64,000 nucleotides of DNA. Origin: Parietaria judaica. Its lineage: Eukaryota > Streptophyta > Magnoliopsida > Rosales > Urticaceae. The notes below the pieces were generated by a model. It saw only the letters and a program-made list of their open reading frames with translations, searched no databases and had not been told where the DNA came from. Shown here piece after piece: positions 1 through 11,985 of this stretch. A program made the position numbers and the translations under genes. Each line of letters starts with the position of its first letter. Position 1 is the first letter of the stretch. The stretch lies in NCBI GenBank assembly GCA_954871525.1, contig OX940868.1, forward strand, positions 21,881,056 through 21,945,055, written 5' to 3'.

Positions 1-106
1 TCAAACTTCAAGGGTCGTACTGCCGATTTCTAAAGAAACTAAAAAAAAAAAAAAAACAGTGAGAATTCCGACGAGAGCGACGGTGGTGATTCGGTGGTTC
101 GAATCC

Positions 107-965
107 ATGGAAGCTTCATCGACGATTCGAGGCTCTCTCCACGGATTTCCCGGTGAGTTCCTCTGTGAAACGTCAGTTCTTCAAGCTGGTATTCTACCAT
201 CATAATCCTTGAAATTATTAGACATGTAATTTGTTGGTATTCATGATATTTCTTCACTCATATGAAATTTTAGGCGTTTTTTTTTTTTGTCGTCTTGTTC
301 TTCTAAGTGGAGTTCTTCAAGCTAGGATTTTTGTGGATTTGTTTTGTTCTTCAAGGTTTTCGTGACATGCAGATTCTTGTCGTTGTTTTTTGGGTTTGTG
401 ATACAATCTGTTTTCTTGACCCGGCCCGGATCGAAGATTCTCGGTAAAACGTTGAATAATTGGATATTCTGCAGTGGAAACGGAGCAATCGAACCGGTAG
501 GCTTTTTGGTTTAGGCTAATTAACCTATAGATTCTTAACGTTGTTGTTCGGAATCCGTTTTCTTATCCGGGCCCGTATTGAAGTTCTTGGTCACACTTGA
601 AATTATTGGATATTCTATGGCGGAGGCGGAGGGATCGGACGGATAGGCCTGATCCCGATTAGGATTCTACATTGTTTGTGTGTTTGGCTAATACGAAGTC
701 GTGGCATTTATCGTTGTAACTTATGTTTCTTCGATCGTAATGAATGTTTCTCCCTTGTCATGGTTTCGTTCCAAATTGCGTTCCACATAATTGCGTGATC
801 TCTTTACTTCTCGTTTCTTTATGGTGTTTGATTTATAACCGTTTCTTGATGCGAATTGAAATAATTTTTGTCTCTTCCGTTTCAGAATGTAGAAATGTCG
901 AAACAGAAAGGCCTTGCAGCTCGGGAAGCAACTGTGAGTATGATCATGGCGGATTTCAGAAATAG
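107..965 (+). CDS. Candidate 41-aa CCCH zinc-finger microprotein, join(107..152, 886..965)
   Basis: I do not recognise a named gene. An ATG at 107 opens 15 codons plus one base, ending at a good donor (G|GTGAGT at 153). The acceptor TTTCAG at 881-885 restores frame and the ORF stops at 963-965. The joined product is 41 residues. Its second half contains CRNVETERPC then SSGSNCEYDH, which reads C-x8-C-x5-C-x3-H, the spacing of CCCH RNA-binding zinc fingers. A single finger with only six residues after it is unusual. It could be a microprotein, an upstream ORF in a transcript leader, or chance; a gene starting before the window is also possible. The intron would be 733 bp and pyrimidine-rich before the acceptor. 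Seen: splice signals, frame and motif. Inferred: that it is a gene. Confidence 0.3.
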
Positions 966-1319
966 TTCAAGACTGATGATCTTTCAGCTTGTTGCGAAAA
1001 GTAAGCTTGATTCGCAGTTCGATTTTATGATACGAGATTCTACTTCGAGACGTTATAAATTTTGACATTCTTATGATAATTGAATTCGAGATTCTTTGTT
1101 TCTTCTATTTGATGAAAATGAAAATAGAAATAAACTTTAGATACGGATTATTGAAAAAATTAAAGGGGGTATAATGAAAGTTGATATATGTTTCCTTATA
1201 TAAGTTTAAGTGTATATACAGATTAATTAAATTTTCATATTTGACTCTGGATTCTGAATATATATGCATTACAATGACTAGAGAAACATACCATATGTGT
1301 CATTTGAAGAGGCATTTAT

Positions 1320-1560
1320 TTCCCTAACTGACATTGCCACGTGGCAGGTGGACAAAACTCACAGCCAATAGGGGTGTGCCATGTCAGCAGAGGTCAACCC
1401 TCTCCCTTGACTGATCCCAATGTTGAAACCTGGTTTTCCTCTTTTGCTTGGCCGTTACATGCATGGTGAGCTTCAAGGGGCTTTTTGGTAATTTGCAAAT
1501 GGTGCCTCTATATGTATTAATATGAACTGGGAAATACACTGTATCTATCATAGAGAAGAG
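1320..1560 (+). promoter_or_regulatory. Probable promoter of the F-box gene
   Basis: A palindromic G-box/ABRE-like GCCACGTGGC lies at 1336-1345. It is followed by CCAAT, two TTGAC/GTCAA W-box cores around 1400-1415, and an AT-rich TATA-like stretch near 1507. Purine-rich leader-like sequence begins around 1550. The arrangement suggests stress/ABA- or WRKY-responsive transcription. This is motif inference only. Confidence 0.4.
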
Positions 1561-2820
1561 GAAGAACTACCCAAACAACAATACTCAGAGAAGGTAAAAT
1601 CTCTTTATTTTCATACCTTTTTTTGTTAAGATCAAAATTTTCGTGCTTTTTTGACTGATCACAGTTTGTGATATGATCTTTAGATTTTATTATTCAGGTG
1701 GTTTTTTTTTTTTCGTTCTCGAAAATTCAAGCGAATGTTATCCATGCATGTACTTTAAGGCTTTGATGGAGCCGGAAGAGGTTGATTGTTTTTTTTTCTC
1801 GTACTTCGATATTCGATTCTACAGTGAAATCTGATGGAAATTTACTTGGTTAATTTCTGGTTTCTTGAACACTAGTTTTATGAAATGAATAAGATTGTGA
1901 GTGATTCTGATGGGTCTTCATACACAGAGGGCTCTTATTTAGTAATAGGACTAGTATTATTACATAGATTTATGTTTGTGAACGGCAATAGTATCCATGT
2001 CTGGATGCTTTAGTTTCGAGATAAACTGTGCTCTTTTGTCAGATCTGTGAAGTTCCATTTGTAGTAAGAATTTGATTGCCTACAGAAAGGCGTTATTGTC
2101 AAGATTCCGTACAATTTTGTCCGAAGTTCATTGATGAATCTAGATTACGTGTGGTATTAGGCTATTAGCCGCCATTTTTCATGCATAACGCCTTTTTTTG
2201 TTTGTTTACGTGGGTACTCGTTTTATGCTCTTGTCGTTGCTCCTTTAAAGTTTCTTTGTTATTTAAAACCGAAACTTTTGATGAGGAATTTGCATTACAG
2301 TGATCTTAATATAGATACTATAGGGTACTTTTGTAAGATTTTGTCTATAGCGTCTAGCTTTGTTAGTGCAATGAAAGCTTAGAATTAGCCGCCGTTTACT
2401 TCATCATGCGTAACGGCTTTTTTACGCGTGTTATTAGCGCCTTTTTTTTATTTCATGTGTTACGCCTTCTTTGTTGAAGTGGGACTCGTATTTGAAGCAG
2501 ACACATTCCATTTGTCTCCCAGTAAGGAAAGATATCTAGTATTTTTCAACAGAGGAATTTGCATTGCGGAATTATTGATATAAAGATTATAGGCTACTTT
2601 GTATAGTTTCATTCATAGTTTCCGTTTTTTATTTCCTTAGATAATTTCACGTGTAGCGAATATTGTTCACGGACTTTCTGATCTTCAACTAAGACGTTCT
2701 TTTAAGTAAATTTGTGTCAATGAAAATAGTTGTGCATACATATCAGATTTTTATATGTTCCTGATGATGTCATGTTCTGATGTCCCTTATTTAGGCCCGT
2801 CCGAACGTTGGACTTTCACC
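1550..2820 (+). other. 5' leader exon and leader intron of the F-box gene (inferred)
   Basis: A leader-like exon ends at 1593 with AAG|GTAAAA. The next convincing acceptor (TTTAG at 2790-2794) lies 26 bases before the F-box start codon. The roughly 1.2-kb interval is T-rich and has no ORF of note, which fits a long leader intron. Confidence 0.4.
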
Positions 2821-4050
2821 ATGTGGACCGACCTGCCACCGGAGATCCTCGTGAACGTGTTCATGTTTCTGAACATGCTGGACCTGATCACGGGCGTATC
2901 CCGCACATGTAGGTCTTGGAGGAAAGCTTCGAAAAATCCAACGCTGTGGAGGAAGATCGATGCGACTGTTTTCACTCCGTCGGTGACCAACGTTGCCGAG
3001 AGACCGTATAAGTGGTTGGACAATACCTCCTCGATCAGAATCATGCAGCATCTGAAAAGCGCTGTGAGTCTTAGCTCTAAGGCAGCTTCGTGCTTGATTT
3101 TCCAGTTCAGTGTGCCAGTCGGGGCACGGGAACTCCTCCACATCGCACTGAGGTAATAAAAAGTCGCATTTTTTCTAGGGATATTGGCAGCAAAAGTACC
3201 AATTCTCTTCTAAAATGTAACGATAAATACCCATTGTTTTTTTGGCCGGAAATTTGCCAAACTCTATAATAGCAATTAGCATGCCACAGTGGCACAGTTA
3301 CCTTTTCACCAGCTGATATGGAACCTGTGGCATGCTATTGTGAGAGTTTGAGAATTTTGTTCAACCAGAAAAAAGGTACTTATCGTTATTTTTTAAAAGA
3401 GAATTGGTACTTTTGCTGCTAATAAGCATTTTTTTACTGCCTGGAACTACACCGGGCTTACTATGCCTGTTCACAGGACCCCGAGGCTCAAGAGAGTAGT
3501 CCTCCCGGCAATAACCCGTTCCAACATCGATGGTTTTGTCAAGGCCGTGAAGCACTGGAGAGACCTCGAGACCGTAACCCTACCATGCACCGACGACCAC
3601 GACACCCTCACCCGAGCGTTGGGCAAGCACTGCAAGCGCCTGGCCCACCTGAAGCTCATCTGCCCGCTCAAGGTCGAACTTGCCAAATCGATCGGCGTTT
3701 ACCTCCCTGGGCTCAGATCCCTGAGCCTCCGCTACACGCTGCTCTACAAGGAGGCCGTGCTCCACATCCTCGGGACGCTCGGCTCGCTCGAGGTGCTCAA
3801 CCTCTGCCACGTGCTGGTGGTGTACCTCGATGAGGGCGGGGGCGCCGAGGCCCAGCTTACGCTGCGCCATGACCTCGGCAGCGAGGTCGTCGCGCTCGCA
3901 GCGCGGCTGGGCTCCGGCTTCCTGACGTGCCGGGGCAGGCCGTGCGTGCAGTGTGACGGCCACGGAGAGACCACCGAGGCAGTGCGACGCTGGTGCGAGT
4001 CCGAGGAGGAGAGCTGGCGCTACGACGAGGCTCCAGAGTTCCGCCTGTGA
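2821..4050 (+). CDS. F-box/LRR protein, At3g48880-like, join(2821..3152, 3477..4050)
   Basis: Predicted substrate-recognition subunit of an SCF ubiquitin ligase: the F-box would bind SKP1/ASK and the C-terminal region would bind the target. The product is 301 residues, near the usual length of this small plant F-box/LRR group. Residues about 3-46 form the F-box (LPPEILVNVF, then the SRTCRSWRKASKNPTLW signature). Residues about 112-245 hold degenerate leucine-rich repeats (LKRVVLPAIT, LETVTLPCTD, LRSLSLRYTL, LEVLNLCHVL). The C-terminus is acidic and aromatic. Exon 1 ends AG|GTAATA and exon 2 starts after CACAG at 3476, rejoining an AGG codon in frame. I chose the ATG at 2821 because the frame-compatible upstream ATG at 2755 would lie in the inferred leader intron. 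Almost the whole intron is a MITE. Exon 2 is GC-rich compared with exon 1. AATAAA-like signals lie near 4137-4150. Confidence 0.85.
3166..3434. mobile_element. MULE-type MITE in the F-box intron, 9-bp TSD
   Basis: The element at 3175-3425 is flanked by identical 9-bp direct repeats GCATTTTTT (3166-3174 and 3426-3434). Its ends are inverted repeats around GCAGCAAAAGTACCAATTCT, and a second inverted pair occurs inside. No coding capacity. A 9-bp duplication fits Mutator-like elements. Without the insertion the intron would be about 64 bp. Confidence 0.85.
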
Positions 4051-4319
4051 TGCACGCGGGTAGGCGCTCGGAGGCCGGGGATTAGGGATGCAATTTAACT
4101 TTGGAAAGATGTTGAGGACCATATATATATATATATAAATAATAGAATAAAAGTCTCTTCAAAGTTGTGTGGACAAAACATCCTTTTCTCTGGTTTATAT
4201 ATCCATGCAGAGCGTCTCTTAGTTAAAAATTTGTTTCTTTATGCGGCTTTTGCATTGTACACATGAAAAACGATGATAAAAATAAACAAATATAAGTAAT
4301 ACGACAGAGAACAGAAGGA

Positions 4320-5830
4320 TAATCATCGTAAAAGTACCTAAACTTTGACCAATTAAGGTGACTGGGGCTTCAAGCGAAGAAAAAAGGTAGAACTATTCAG
4401 AATCATAAAATATTAGGGGCTCAATTTATTTGACAATAGCTGGCTCATTTTTTATTTTATTTTTTGCAAAGTGTTATCAAGTCGTACGTGAAATACACTT
4501 TTATGTGTTCATAAAATGAACGAAAAATGTGTCGCCTCGTACATGTGAATTTAGGTACTTATATCGCTATCTTTTACTTTAGACCTAGGTGAAAGTTTGA
4601 GTATTTTTACTTGCGATTATCCTTATAATAAACGAAAACGACAGAAATACGAGAAACGACCATGATAAAGTAAACGAACGAATTGTGAGACATGAAAATG
4701 ATCAAAGAAAACCATAGAAATATTGAATATGTAGAAAATCATATAAAAGAGGAAAAACGACAATGATAAATAAACAACAGTCAAAGGGTTAAAAATGTGG
4801 GAAACGGCATTAGTATGGTAAACAAGTAGGAGGATAAACAAATGACAAGAAATGTAGAAAAACGACAATGATTAAAAGGACAATGACAATTAAAAACAGA
4901 AGACGAATATGAAAAATGAACCAAATATACATATGAAAGAATGGAGCAGAAGTGACATGATAATGATAAATAAATCATGATTGACGAGTATGTAAGTACA
5001 ACGAACCGGCTAAATTGTTTACAACCGAAAAAAAAAAAAAACGAGCAACAATTCAAGTAAGAAATAAGACATTGTTTGGTATAGCTTTATTTAAAAAAAA
5101 AAATAGTATTAGTTTTTGAAAAAAAGGCAGATATTTAGTAAACAATTTATGCAACAATTGTCGTTGGTAACAAAAATTGATTTAACGTTTGATAAAATAA
5201 ATATATAGGGTAAAAAGACTAAAATATAGTAAAAACTTATTTTTGTTTTTTGAAAAAAATCAAAAGCTACGAATCTAGCTTTTAAGTATGTTGTACGAAA
5301 ATCTAAAATCATTTATTTTTTTGTAAATATAATTTTGCCAAATACATGAAAAACAGTTTAGTTTATTTTTTATTTAAAAAAAGGCTAAATAATCTTATAC
5401 CAAACACACCCAATATAAATAGTTAAAACGGCATTGAAAAAGAAACGACCGAGATAAGCACGAGACATGTTTAACAAAAAAACATGACAAAAGTACGACA
5501 ACTATATTCTAAAGCGGCAATATCTTCGAAACACTTAACTCAACAAAAATAATCGATAACAAGAAAAATACGACGTTATGCTGTAAAATATGGAAAGCAT
5601 AATAGTTTAAAAAACGGCATTAGAAGAAAGAACAAACCACGAAAGAAAATAGAGAGTATAGGCTATGGAAACAAACCGGGATCAACGATATTTTTCTTAA
5701 ACAACTTTTTTCAAGTTTCAACAAGTAAGAGAACGACAAGATTATTCACAACTAAATGTATAAATCGCAATAAAAATGACTCAAAGAGGGAAAACGACAA
5801 TGATAGAAGAACACGACAAAAAAATTGTAT
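4320..5830. repeat. Dispersed CGAC-rich degenerate repeat, copy 1
   Basis: The top strand repeatedly shows AAAACGACA or AACGAC every 15-40 bases in an A-rich background, without a fixed period. The same texture recurs at 18.18-18.90 kb. The edge also matches: TTTGACCAATTAAG near 4350 resembles TTTTAACCAATTAAAA near 19018. It is split by the TIR element at 5073-5412. Family unknown. Confidence 0.5.
5073..5412. mobile_element. Small TIR element (MITE), TTGTTTGGTATA ends
   Basis: The left end reads TTGTTTGGTATAGCTTTAT. The right end reads as its approximate reverse complement (TAATCTTATACCAAACA). No ORF. Target duplication not clear, so the superfamily (hAT or Harbinger) is open. Confidence 0.5.
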
Positions 5831-6302
5831 GGTTACTAATACGTGTTTTCTACTAATTGATTGACACAATGATTACACCAAAAGTACTTAAACGGCAAGG
5901 TTCGAAGTAAAAAAAAAAAAAGTGGCAAAAGGACTTAGAACCAATAAATTTGAAGCTAACACATTTTTTGTCTAATCAAAATGGAAAAGATGCTAGATGG
6001 CCGGATGAGCACATAAATATGTATTTTATATATGATTTAATAACAATATGCTAATAAAATGACCAACGTCCATAAAAATACGTGCACGTAAGTATGCATC
6101 GCTGCAGTTGTATCTGCTTTGGATGGTTTTCGAATTATTTTTCATTTTGAATCCATGCCACCTCAATCGCTCAAAGTTTAATATTTTACCACCATTATTC
6201 CATAAACAAATATCAAATTGTTTTCACTTTCATGGTTTTTTCGTTTTCCCTATCATTTTGTCACAAATTGATTTCAAAGAAACACTTTAATTTCTCAACC
6301 AC

Positions 6303-6771
6303 TAGGAGCCTGTTTGGTAGACTTTTTTGAAATCATTTTTGCCTTTTCTTCCCGTTATACAGTGCCAAATGAAAATGAAAACTAGTTTGGAGTAAAATTA
6401 CTATTGATTTGTTGTTGGAGAAGATTTTGTCTTTTAGTGTATAAATGAGGTACTTTTGAAAAGGAAAAAAAAGTTGTTTTTGTCATTCTCAAAATTGGCT
6501 CAGCTCACGTTTCTAGATTAGATGATATTGTTTATACAATTATATGTTTACATTTTATGATTACATGTTTATAGATTAGCCTAATATGTTATTAAACATA
6601 TTTTTTAAAACACTAATCACCAAACAAATTTTATGTTTTTACTTTTTAAGAAAATACTGCTTACCAAACGCAATTTCAAAAATGAAGAAAAATCAGTTTT
6701 TAAAATTAATACTCACAAATCAATTTATGAAAAACGAAAACAAAACGAGAACACTACCAAACAGGCTCTAG
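6303..6771. mobile_element. Tourist/Harbinger-like MITE, 3-bp TSD
   Basis: The element 6306-6768 has terminal inverted repeats GAGCCTGTTTGGTAG and CTACCAAACAGGCTC (the right copy with one mismatch), flanked by TAG on both sides. GRGCCTGTTTGG ends with a 3-bp duplication are usual for PIF/Harbinger MITEs. Interior is non-coding. Confidence 0.6.
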
Positions 6772-6997
6772 AAAGCTCTTTTCTTGCCATTTTTGGTTGC
6801 ACTTAAAGCAAGTCACTAAACTTTTCCCTTTTCCTTCTTTTTTCATGCAACAAAAGTGAATGGTTATTAATAAGTTTTTCTTTTTCAATTTGGAATAAAT
6901 GATCATAGGAAAAGCCTTTATAGACATTAGACAGACGAAGCTTCATGTTGTCCAAGCCGAAATACCGATGGATATATGAACCAATAATAGGTTGCAC

Positions 6998-6998
<1 letters not shown>

Positions 6999-7048
<50 letters not shown>
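6999..7048. repeat. (AAT)n microsatellite
   Basis: About 16 perfect AAT units. On the minus strand it produces a poly-tyrosine run in an otherwise meaningless ORF. Confidence 0.95.
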
Positions 7049-8218
7049 TGTTTTATAAGTATATATATTTACATTTAAATTATCCATTCTACAAAATAAT
7101 ACACATATATATATTAAAGAATAATTTATTAGTATCTCAATAATGTCAAGCACAATATATTACTAAAATACACCATAATGAAGGCTTTATCGATTTTCTA
7201 AGTAGTTGGTAAATCCTTAATAAATCACAAAATGATAACAATATGTTTGGGTTTTTTTGCCGTTACTCGCCGATGTACCGTAAACTATCAACCCGTAAAC
7301 TCCGAATCAGACCACTTAATGACAACGTAATGTCAGATCACAAAAAGAAATCAGCACACTCAATACCAATAAGATGATACATCTCTAAACAATTCGGCAA
7401 GTTTGGTATAAAGTTGACAAAGTGTATTTCAAATTCAATGTGTTATAAACTGAACAAGTTTCATTATTTTTTGCTGTATTATCATCGTTACATAAGCAAA
7501 TTATTCCATTGCAATATGCAAAAGAATAATCATACAAATCAGAATTCAGAAGAGCCCAGTGTTTTGTTGGGAAATTTCACTATCAAATCATGTGGTTTCG
7601 GTCCATTTATTTAATTATTTAAGGAACCTAACTCACACTATTATAATTCATAAAGCTAATTAAGACTAAACCATAGACACTATTAAAGAATGTCCTCTAT
7701 TTTCAATAATTTCTGTTCAATAAGCCACAAGGCCTAGGACAGTTTGAGATAAGACTTTGACAATTGCCCTCAATCATGTTATTATTTTATTTTTCATCAT
7801 CATCAATCAATATATATATATGATAATATGATACCTTGCGTATATAGGAGGACAACCTATTTAACAAAATTGGTTACTTAATAATGACCCATAACAAAGA
7901 TAATTTAGGTAATTGTTAGTTCAATGAGATTAAGTATATCAATCGAAAATCGAACATACTTCCAAAATTTTATTTAAATGGACTCCGGAATTCAAAGTCC
8001 TATTGTGTTGGAGGGCTAATAATTAAGCTTAATGAAAGGGGAAAAAAATGAATAAAAAAAAAATAAAAAAAATTTGATACGCTTCATTTTCATTTTGAAT
8101 AATAACTATTTAAATGAATCATCCGATCGAAATTGAATATTCCGAGCTAATTCATTTTAACTAATTTATTATTATTACTGTTAATAATAACTATTTGATA
8201 TGATTCCTCCGATCAAAA

Positions 8219-8220
8219 TC

Positions 8221-8263
<43 letters not shown>

Positions 8264-8268
8264 AATAA
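8219..8268. repeat. (AAT)n/(AAAT)n microsatellite
   Basis: About eleven AAT units grading into AAAT units. Confidence 0.9.
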
Positions 8269-11163
8269 CGGAACCGGACTCACCGGCTCGGTTCCTCGTG
8301 TATTTACAATTACAGCATTACTCTCATTAAACTAGTATATATAATTATATATGAATAGATAGAGTCTACATGATGAGAAATAATAAATATTGACAATGAA
8401 ACATAGATGTCACAATCCCCATAATGTTCCTCTAGTTATAGCCTACATAGACCCAAAGAAAAGCAAATAATTCCCACTTTAGCGATTCCTCTAGCTTATG
8501 TAGATGACAAATAAATACGAGCCATAACACATTTATTGCTTCCTAATTAAACTTGCCCATTTCACTTATTTTCATGAAATTCCATTGTAGAACACAGAGA
8601 TTCCCAGACACAAAACCTTAATAAAGAGAAAGGGAAATTAATGGTATATCACCATTTTTAAGGGCTTGACAAACAGTGAACATATTTAAGAGACGAACAA
8701 AGTGGCAGTCAATGCAAGACAAGGACAAGGCATGACCTTGTTTGTTTCACTAGTCGGTGAAGAAGAAGAAGAATAACTATTTTCATATTTTTTTTATTCA
8801 TTAATTTTTTTTATTATTAATATTAATTGTCAAACACGCCACATTTAATGTGTTACAAATTTCAAAGCCTCGTGATTTTAGTAATGTATACATATTATGG
8901 TCAAAATCTTGGATTATATATCATTTATTTATTTCATTTGGCTTTAGCAAGTCTTGGGGTGTGGCACATGGTTTCGACCTTTAAGTAAAATAATAGTTCT
9001 CTTGAACTCTTTCTATTTCAATAATTATTTATAAATAAAAAAGACTGAGGAATTTCTTTAGTAATTTTTTTACTAAACGTTCAATTTATGGACTTGATAG
9101 TCCAAAAAACCGTAATTCTTAGAGCGTTACAACTTACAAATTTGATTAATTAAGTTGTTGATGCCTTTATAGATTTTATGTTAAACATTCGAGTTATTAT
9201 TCTTACTTCATCTTCATCGGTTGATAACAGTGTTCAAGTTATCGTTTTTGTTGGTTAACCAATGACTAATTATAACTTTTTGTTTAATTTATATGCTGAA
9301 CGACCTTAATTATAAACGAAAGGCGTGATTACAAGATCCCAAAGTTTTAAACCCCCATATTATACAAAATTCATACCAAATCATATATATGTATATATTT
9401 GACATCTAGACGACTCAAGTTTGAGTGATCTTAAAACTTGAATACTCTCGAACTTCAATCATACATACCATTATTAATAAATCTACATTATTTCCTCGAA
9501 AGCCCTAAAAGATCGATTTTGCCAAGGGCCCCGATGAACTCATGCCGGCCTTGCCATGTACGTACTCCGTGCAATCTTATTTTTTCAATTATATTGTTAC
9601 GAGTTCTATTTCTCTATGCGTGTTTTATATGCTCATCAGTCATCTCATCATCTTGGTTCGTTTTGCAAAATTTTGGAATTTCATATTTTTATTCAGATTT
9701 TTTTTTTATTCTTTAATTAATGTGAATAGAAAGGATGCAACAGAAACTGAATTTGTTTTAATTATGTATTTATATTCCTCCAACCACCTAATAAGACGCT
9801 GAAGCTGTTGTCGGCTTTATTATTATATTTACTCAAACTATATTTAATTTAATTTAATTAACTATGAGTTTTTTTTGTTTTTTGTTTTTTTATAATTTAA
9901 ATTCTTTGTGGCCCATGTTACTTGTCATTGGAGAATGATATTGTTTGTGTTTACACAGTACAATAAAAGTATCAATTACCATAATTACTTTGTTCGAAGT
10001 TCTGAATTATTATGCGTAATTGCTATATATTATTGAGACACTGAATTATGCTCGAGATTTTGGAAGCAAGATCACGGTATATATGCTGAGAAATATATAT
10101 CTTTTTAGTTCTTTTACACAAATATAAATTAGGGATATTAGCGACATATATATCAAAAATATGTTAAATACTTATTCTTTGTTTTAAGACACATGTCTAT
10201 AACGTGAGAGAAAAATATTAGTATTTTGTCCGGTTAAAATAAAAAATAAGTATGTTACATTGGGTTTTCTGTACTTTTGGTAATTTGTATCTTTAGATTG
10301 TACCAAAGTTTTATTTATAAATTACGATTTGTATAGTTATTAATATTATGGCCATTCTATATATGCATGTGTATAAATATATATTCTCTAATCAAACCTT
10401 TATAAATACGGTTTAAAAAAATAAAAATTAAACGATAAAGTCAACAAATACTAAAATCTCAAGATCTTGGTTATTTCTTTCCGTTCCCCGTCCAAGAATA
10501 TCCACATCACAAATTATATATATATATATATACATATATTATTAGAGACTATTAGTTTAATTGCATGTTGTCAACGAAGTAAACTCAAGTCTCCACGAAA
10601 ATAATTACACAATTGAATTTTTAATTAGCACACCAAAATGGGCATTATGGACATCCAATTAAGCCATGAAAGTCAACGCCCACAAGCTCACATTATAGTT
10701 TTCTTATTTGCACTCACATTATGTAGACCACGAAAAATGACTACATTGACCTTTGAAGAACTACATTAAAGTTAAACATGTCATGTAATTACTTATTAGC
10801 ACACATCAATATATATTAGTCATTAGAAACTACGAACTAGGGCCTACTTCATAGTCATCTTATTACGCAAAATGGTGTCGGCATATACCGGTTTGTTTTT
10901 AATTATTTTTTAAATTTAAAGTTCTGATTTCAATTTTTTTTTTTGAAATAAAGAATATAAGATTTCGAACTTCCAAATTTTCAAGCGCGGACTTACACAC
11001 AACTCTTGAAAAGTCGCAGCCTACACTGTTATTTTAAATTTTATCTAAATTTATCTTATGTTTTCTTTTACCCTTATGTTTTTCAATTTATAATTACACA
11101 AACCCTCCTATATTATTTAGCCTCGATAACTTGAATCCTACGTCTGCCCTTGACGGCTTGACC

Positions 11164-11412
11164 CTTCCGAACAATGGCAGAAGTAGTAAGAGATTGGGTG
11201 AGGTTCATATCCCCTTAATTTTTTCTTTGTTGGTATTATTGCTCTATATTCTTATTTTTATTTTTTAATGTAAATTTCTTTAAAATCTATCTCAACTCCC
11301 TTTAATTTTTATCAAAATTTAAAAATAACTATTCGAATGTAAATATTGAAAAAAAATTAAAAAATTTAAAATGTCTTGAGATGAAATTCCTAATTCCGTC
11401 ACTGTTTCCGAA
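11164..11412. mobile_element. Non-autonomous hAT-like element
   Basis: The element 11172-11404 begins CAATGGCAGAAGTAG and ends with the reverse complement of CAGTGACGGAATTAG. The flanks CTTCCGAA and TTTCCGAA match at seven of eight bases, as expected for an aged 8-bp hAT duplication. No ORF. Confidence 0.6.
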
Positions 11413-11736
11413 AATCCTTATTTACACGTAATTATTAGCCTAATTAAGCTTCTTTTATTGAAAAAACTTGAGAAGCCAATCACCAAGATCATCATTAATA
11501 ATAGAGTTTTGGGCAATTCGAGCATTGTCAAAAACATGACATCACAGCAGTTGCGTTGACGAGAAAAAGGGACAATATCGTCATTTCACATTATTGCTAA
11601 TAGTTTTTTTTTTTTGGCTCTACTCTCAAAAATCCACCACGGCATTGTCTCTTTCTGCGTACTTAAACCCCTCAAAAAGACTTCCCTTGCATTTAACAGA
11701 CCTCTCTTCTCTTCTCCCTTCTCCTCTCATCGAAAC
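11413..11736 (+). promoter_or_regulatory. Upstream region of the CLE gene
   Basis: Directly precedes the CLE start codon. A pyrimidine-rich CTCTTCTCTTCTCC leader tract lies at 11703-11728. I see no convincing TATA box. Confidence 0.3.
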
Positions 11737-11985
11737 ATGAGAATTCTTCGAGCCCCAAATCTCCCACGCTTGGTTTTGATACTCGCGATCCTCCTCCTCA
11801 TGATCACCCAATCACTATCGACGAGCCGAAGCATCGACCGGTTTACGAAAGGCGAAGACGAAGCCGGCACCGAGCAGCAGCTCAACTCGCAGTTTTCGTG
11901 GCGACACCCGTCGACCGGGCCCGACCCGAGGCCCCACGCTTCCCTCCGGGCGGTGCCGGGGGGACCGAACCCGCTTCACAATTGA
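11737..11985 (+). CDS. CLE: CLE-family (CLAVATA3/ESR-related) secreted peptide precursor
   Basis: Single-exon precursor of 82 residues. Residues about 1-28 form a secretory signal peptide (basic start, then LVLILAILLLMITQSLS). A variable hydrophilic spacer follows at about 29-70. The last 12 residues, RAVPGGPNPLHN (71-82), are a complete CLE motif ending exactly at the stop codon, with no C-terminal extension. In the family the 12-13-residue peptide is released, its prolines at motif positions 4 and 7 are hydroxylated, and it signals in the apoplast through CLV1/BAM-type receptor kinases. GPNPLHN resembles the CLE9/CLE10 to CLE13 group, while VPGG rather than VPSG resembles CLE1-7. I chose the ATG at 11737 because the frame upstream has no other ATG. 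Which receptor or tissue is involved cannot be read from sequence. Confidence 0.9.
   Translation: MRILRAPNLPRLVLILAILLLMITQSLSTSRSIDRFTKGEDEAGTEQQLNSQFSWRHPSTGPDPRPHASLRAVPGGPNPLHN

Larger units (their letters stand above)
4160..6305. other. Intergenic, no gene seen
   Basis: AT-rich sequence made of the CGAC-rich repeat and a TIR element listed separately, plus unassigned sequence at 5830-6305. No conserved ORF. Confidence 0.6.
6769..11171. other. Intergenic, no gene seen
   Basis: AT-rich DNA with two trinucleotide arrays and no ORF that looks protein-coding. Scattered ORFs here are short, of skewed composition and lack conserved motifs. Confidence 0.6.

Noticed and set aside
94..106. GGTTCGAATCC, a tRNA T-arm (B-box)-like sequence
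   Set aside because: No matching A-box or cloverleaf in the 70 bases upstream, which are poly-A and leader-like. A similar word at about 54010 lies inside a MITE.
3580..4122. 180-codon ORF antisense to F-box exon 2
   Set aside because: Mirror of a GC-rich coding exon. The sense strand carries the recognisable F-box/LRR frame.
6803..7153. 116-codon ORF with a poly-tyrosine run
   Set aside because: Product of the AAT microsatellite.
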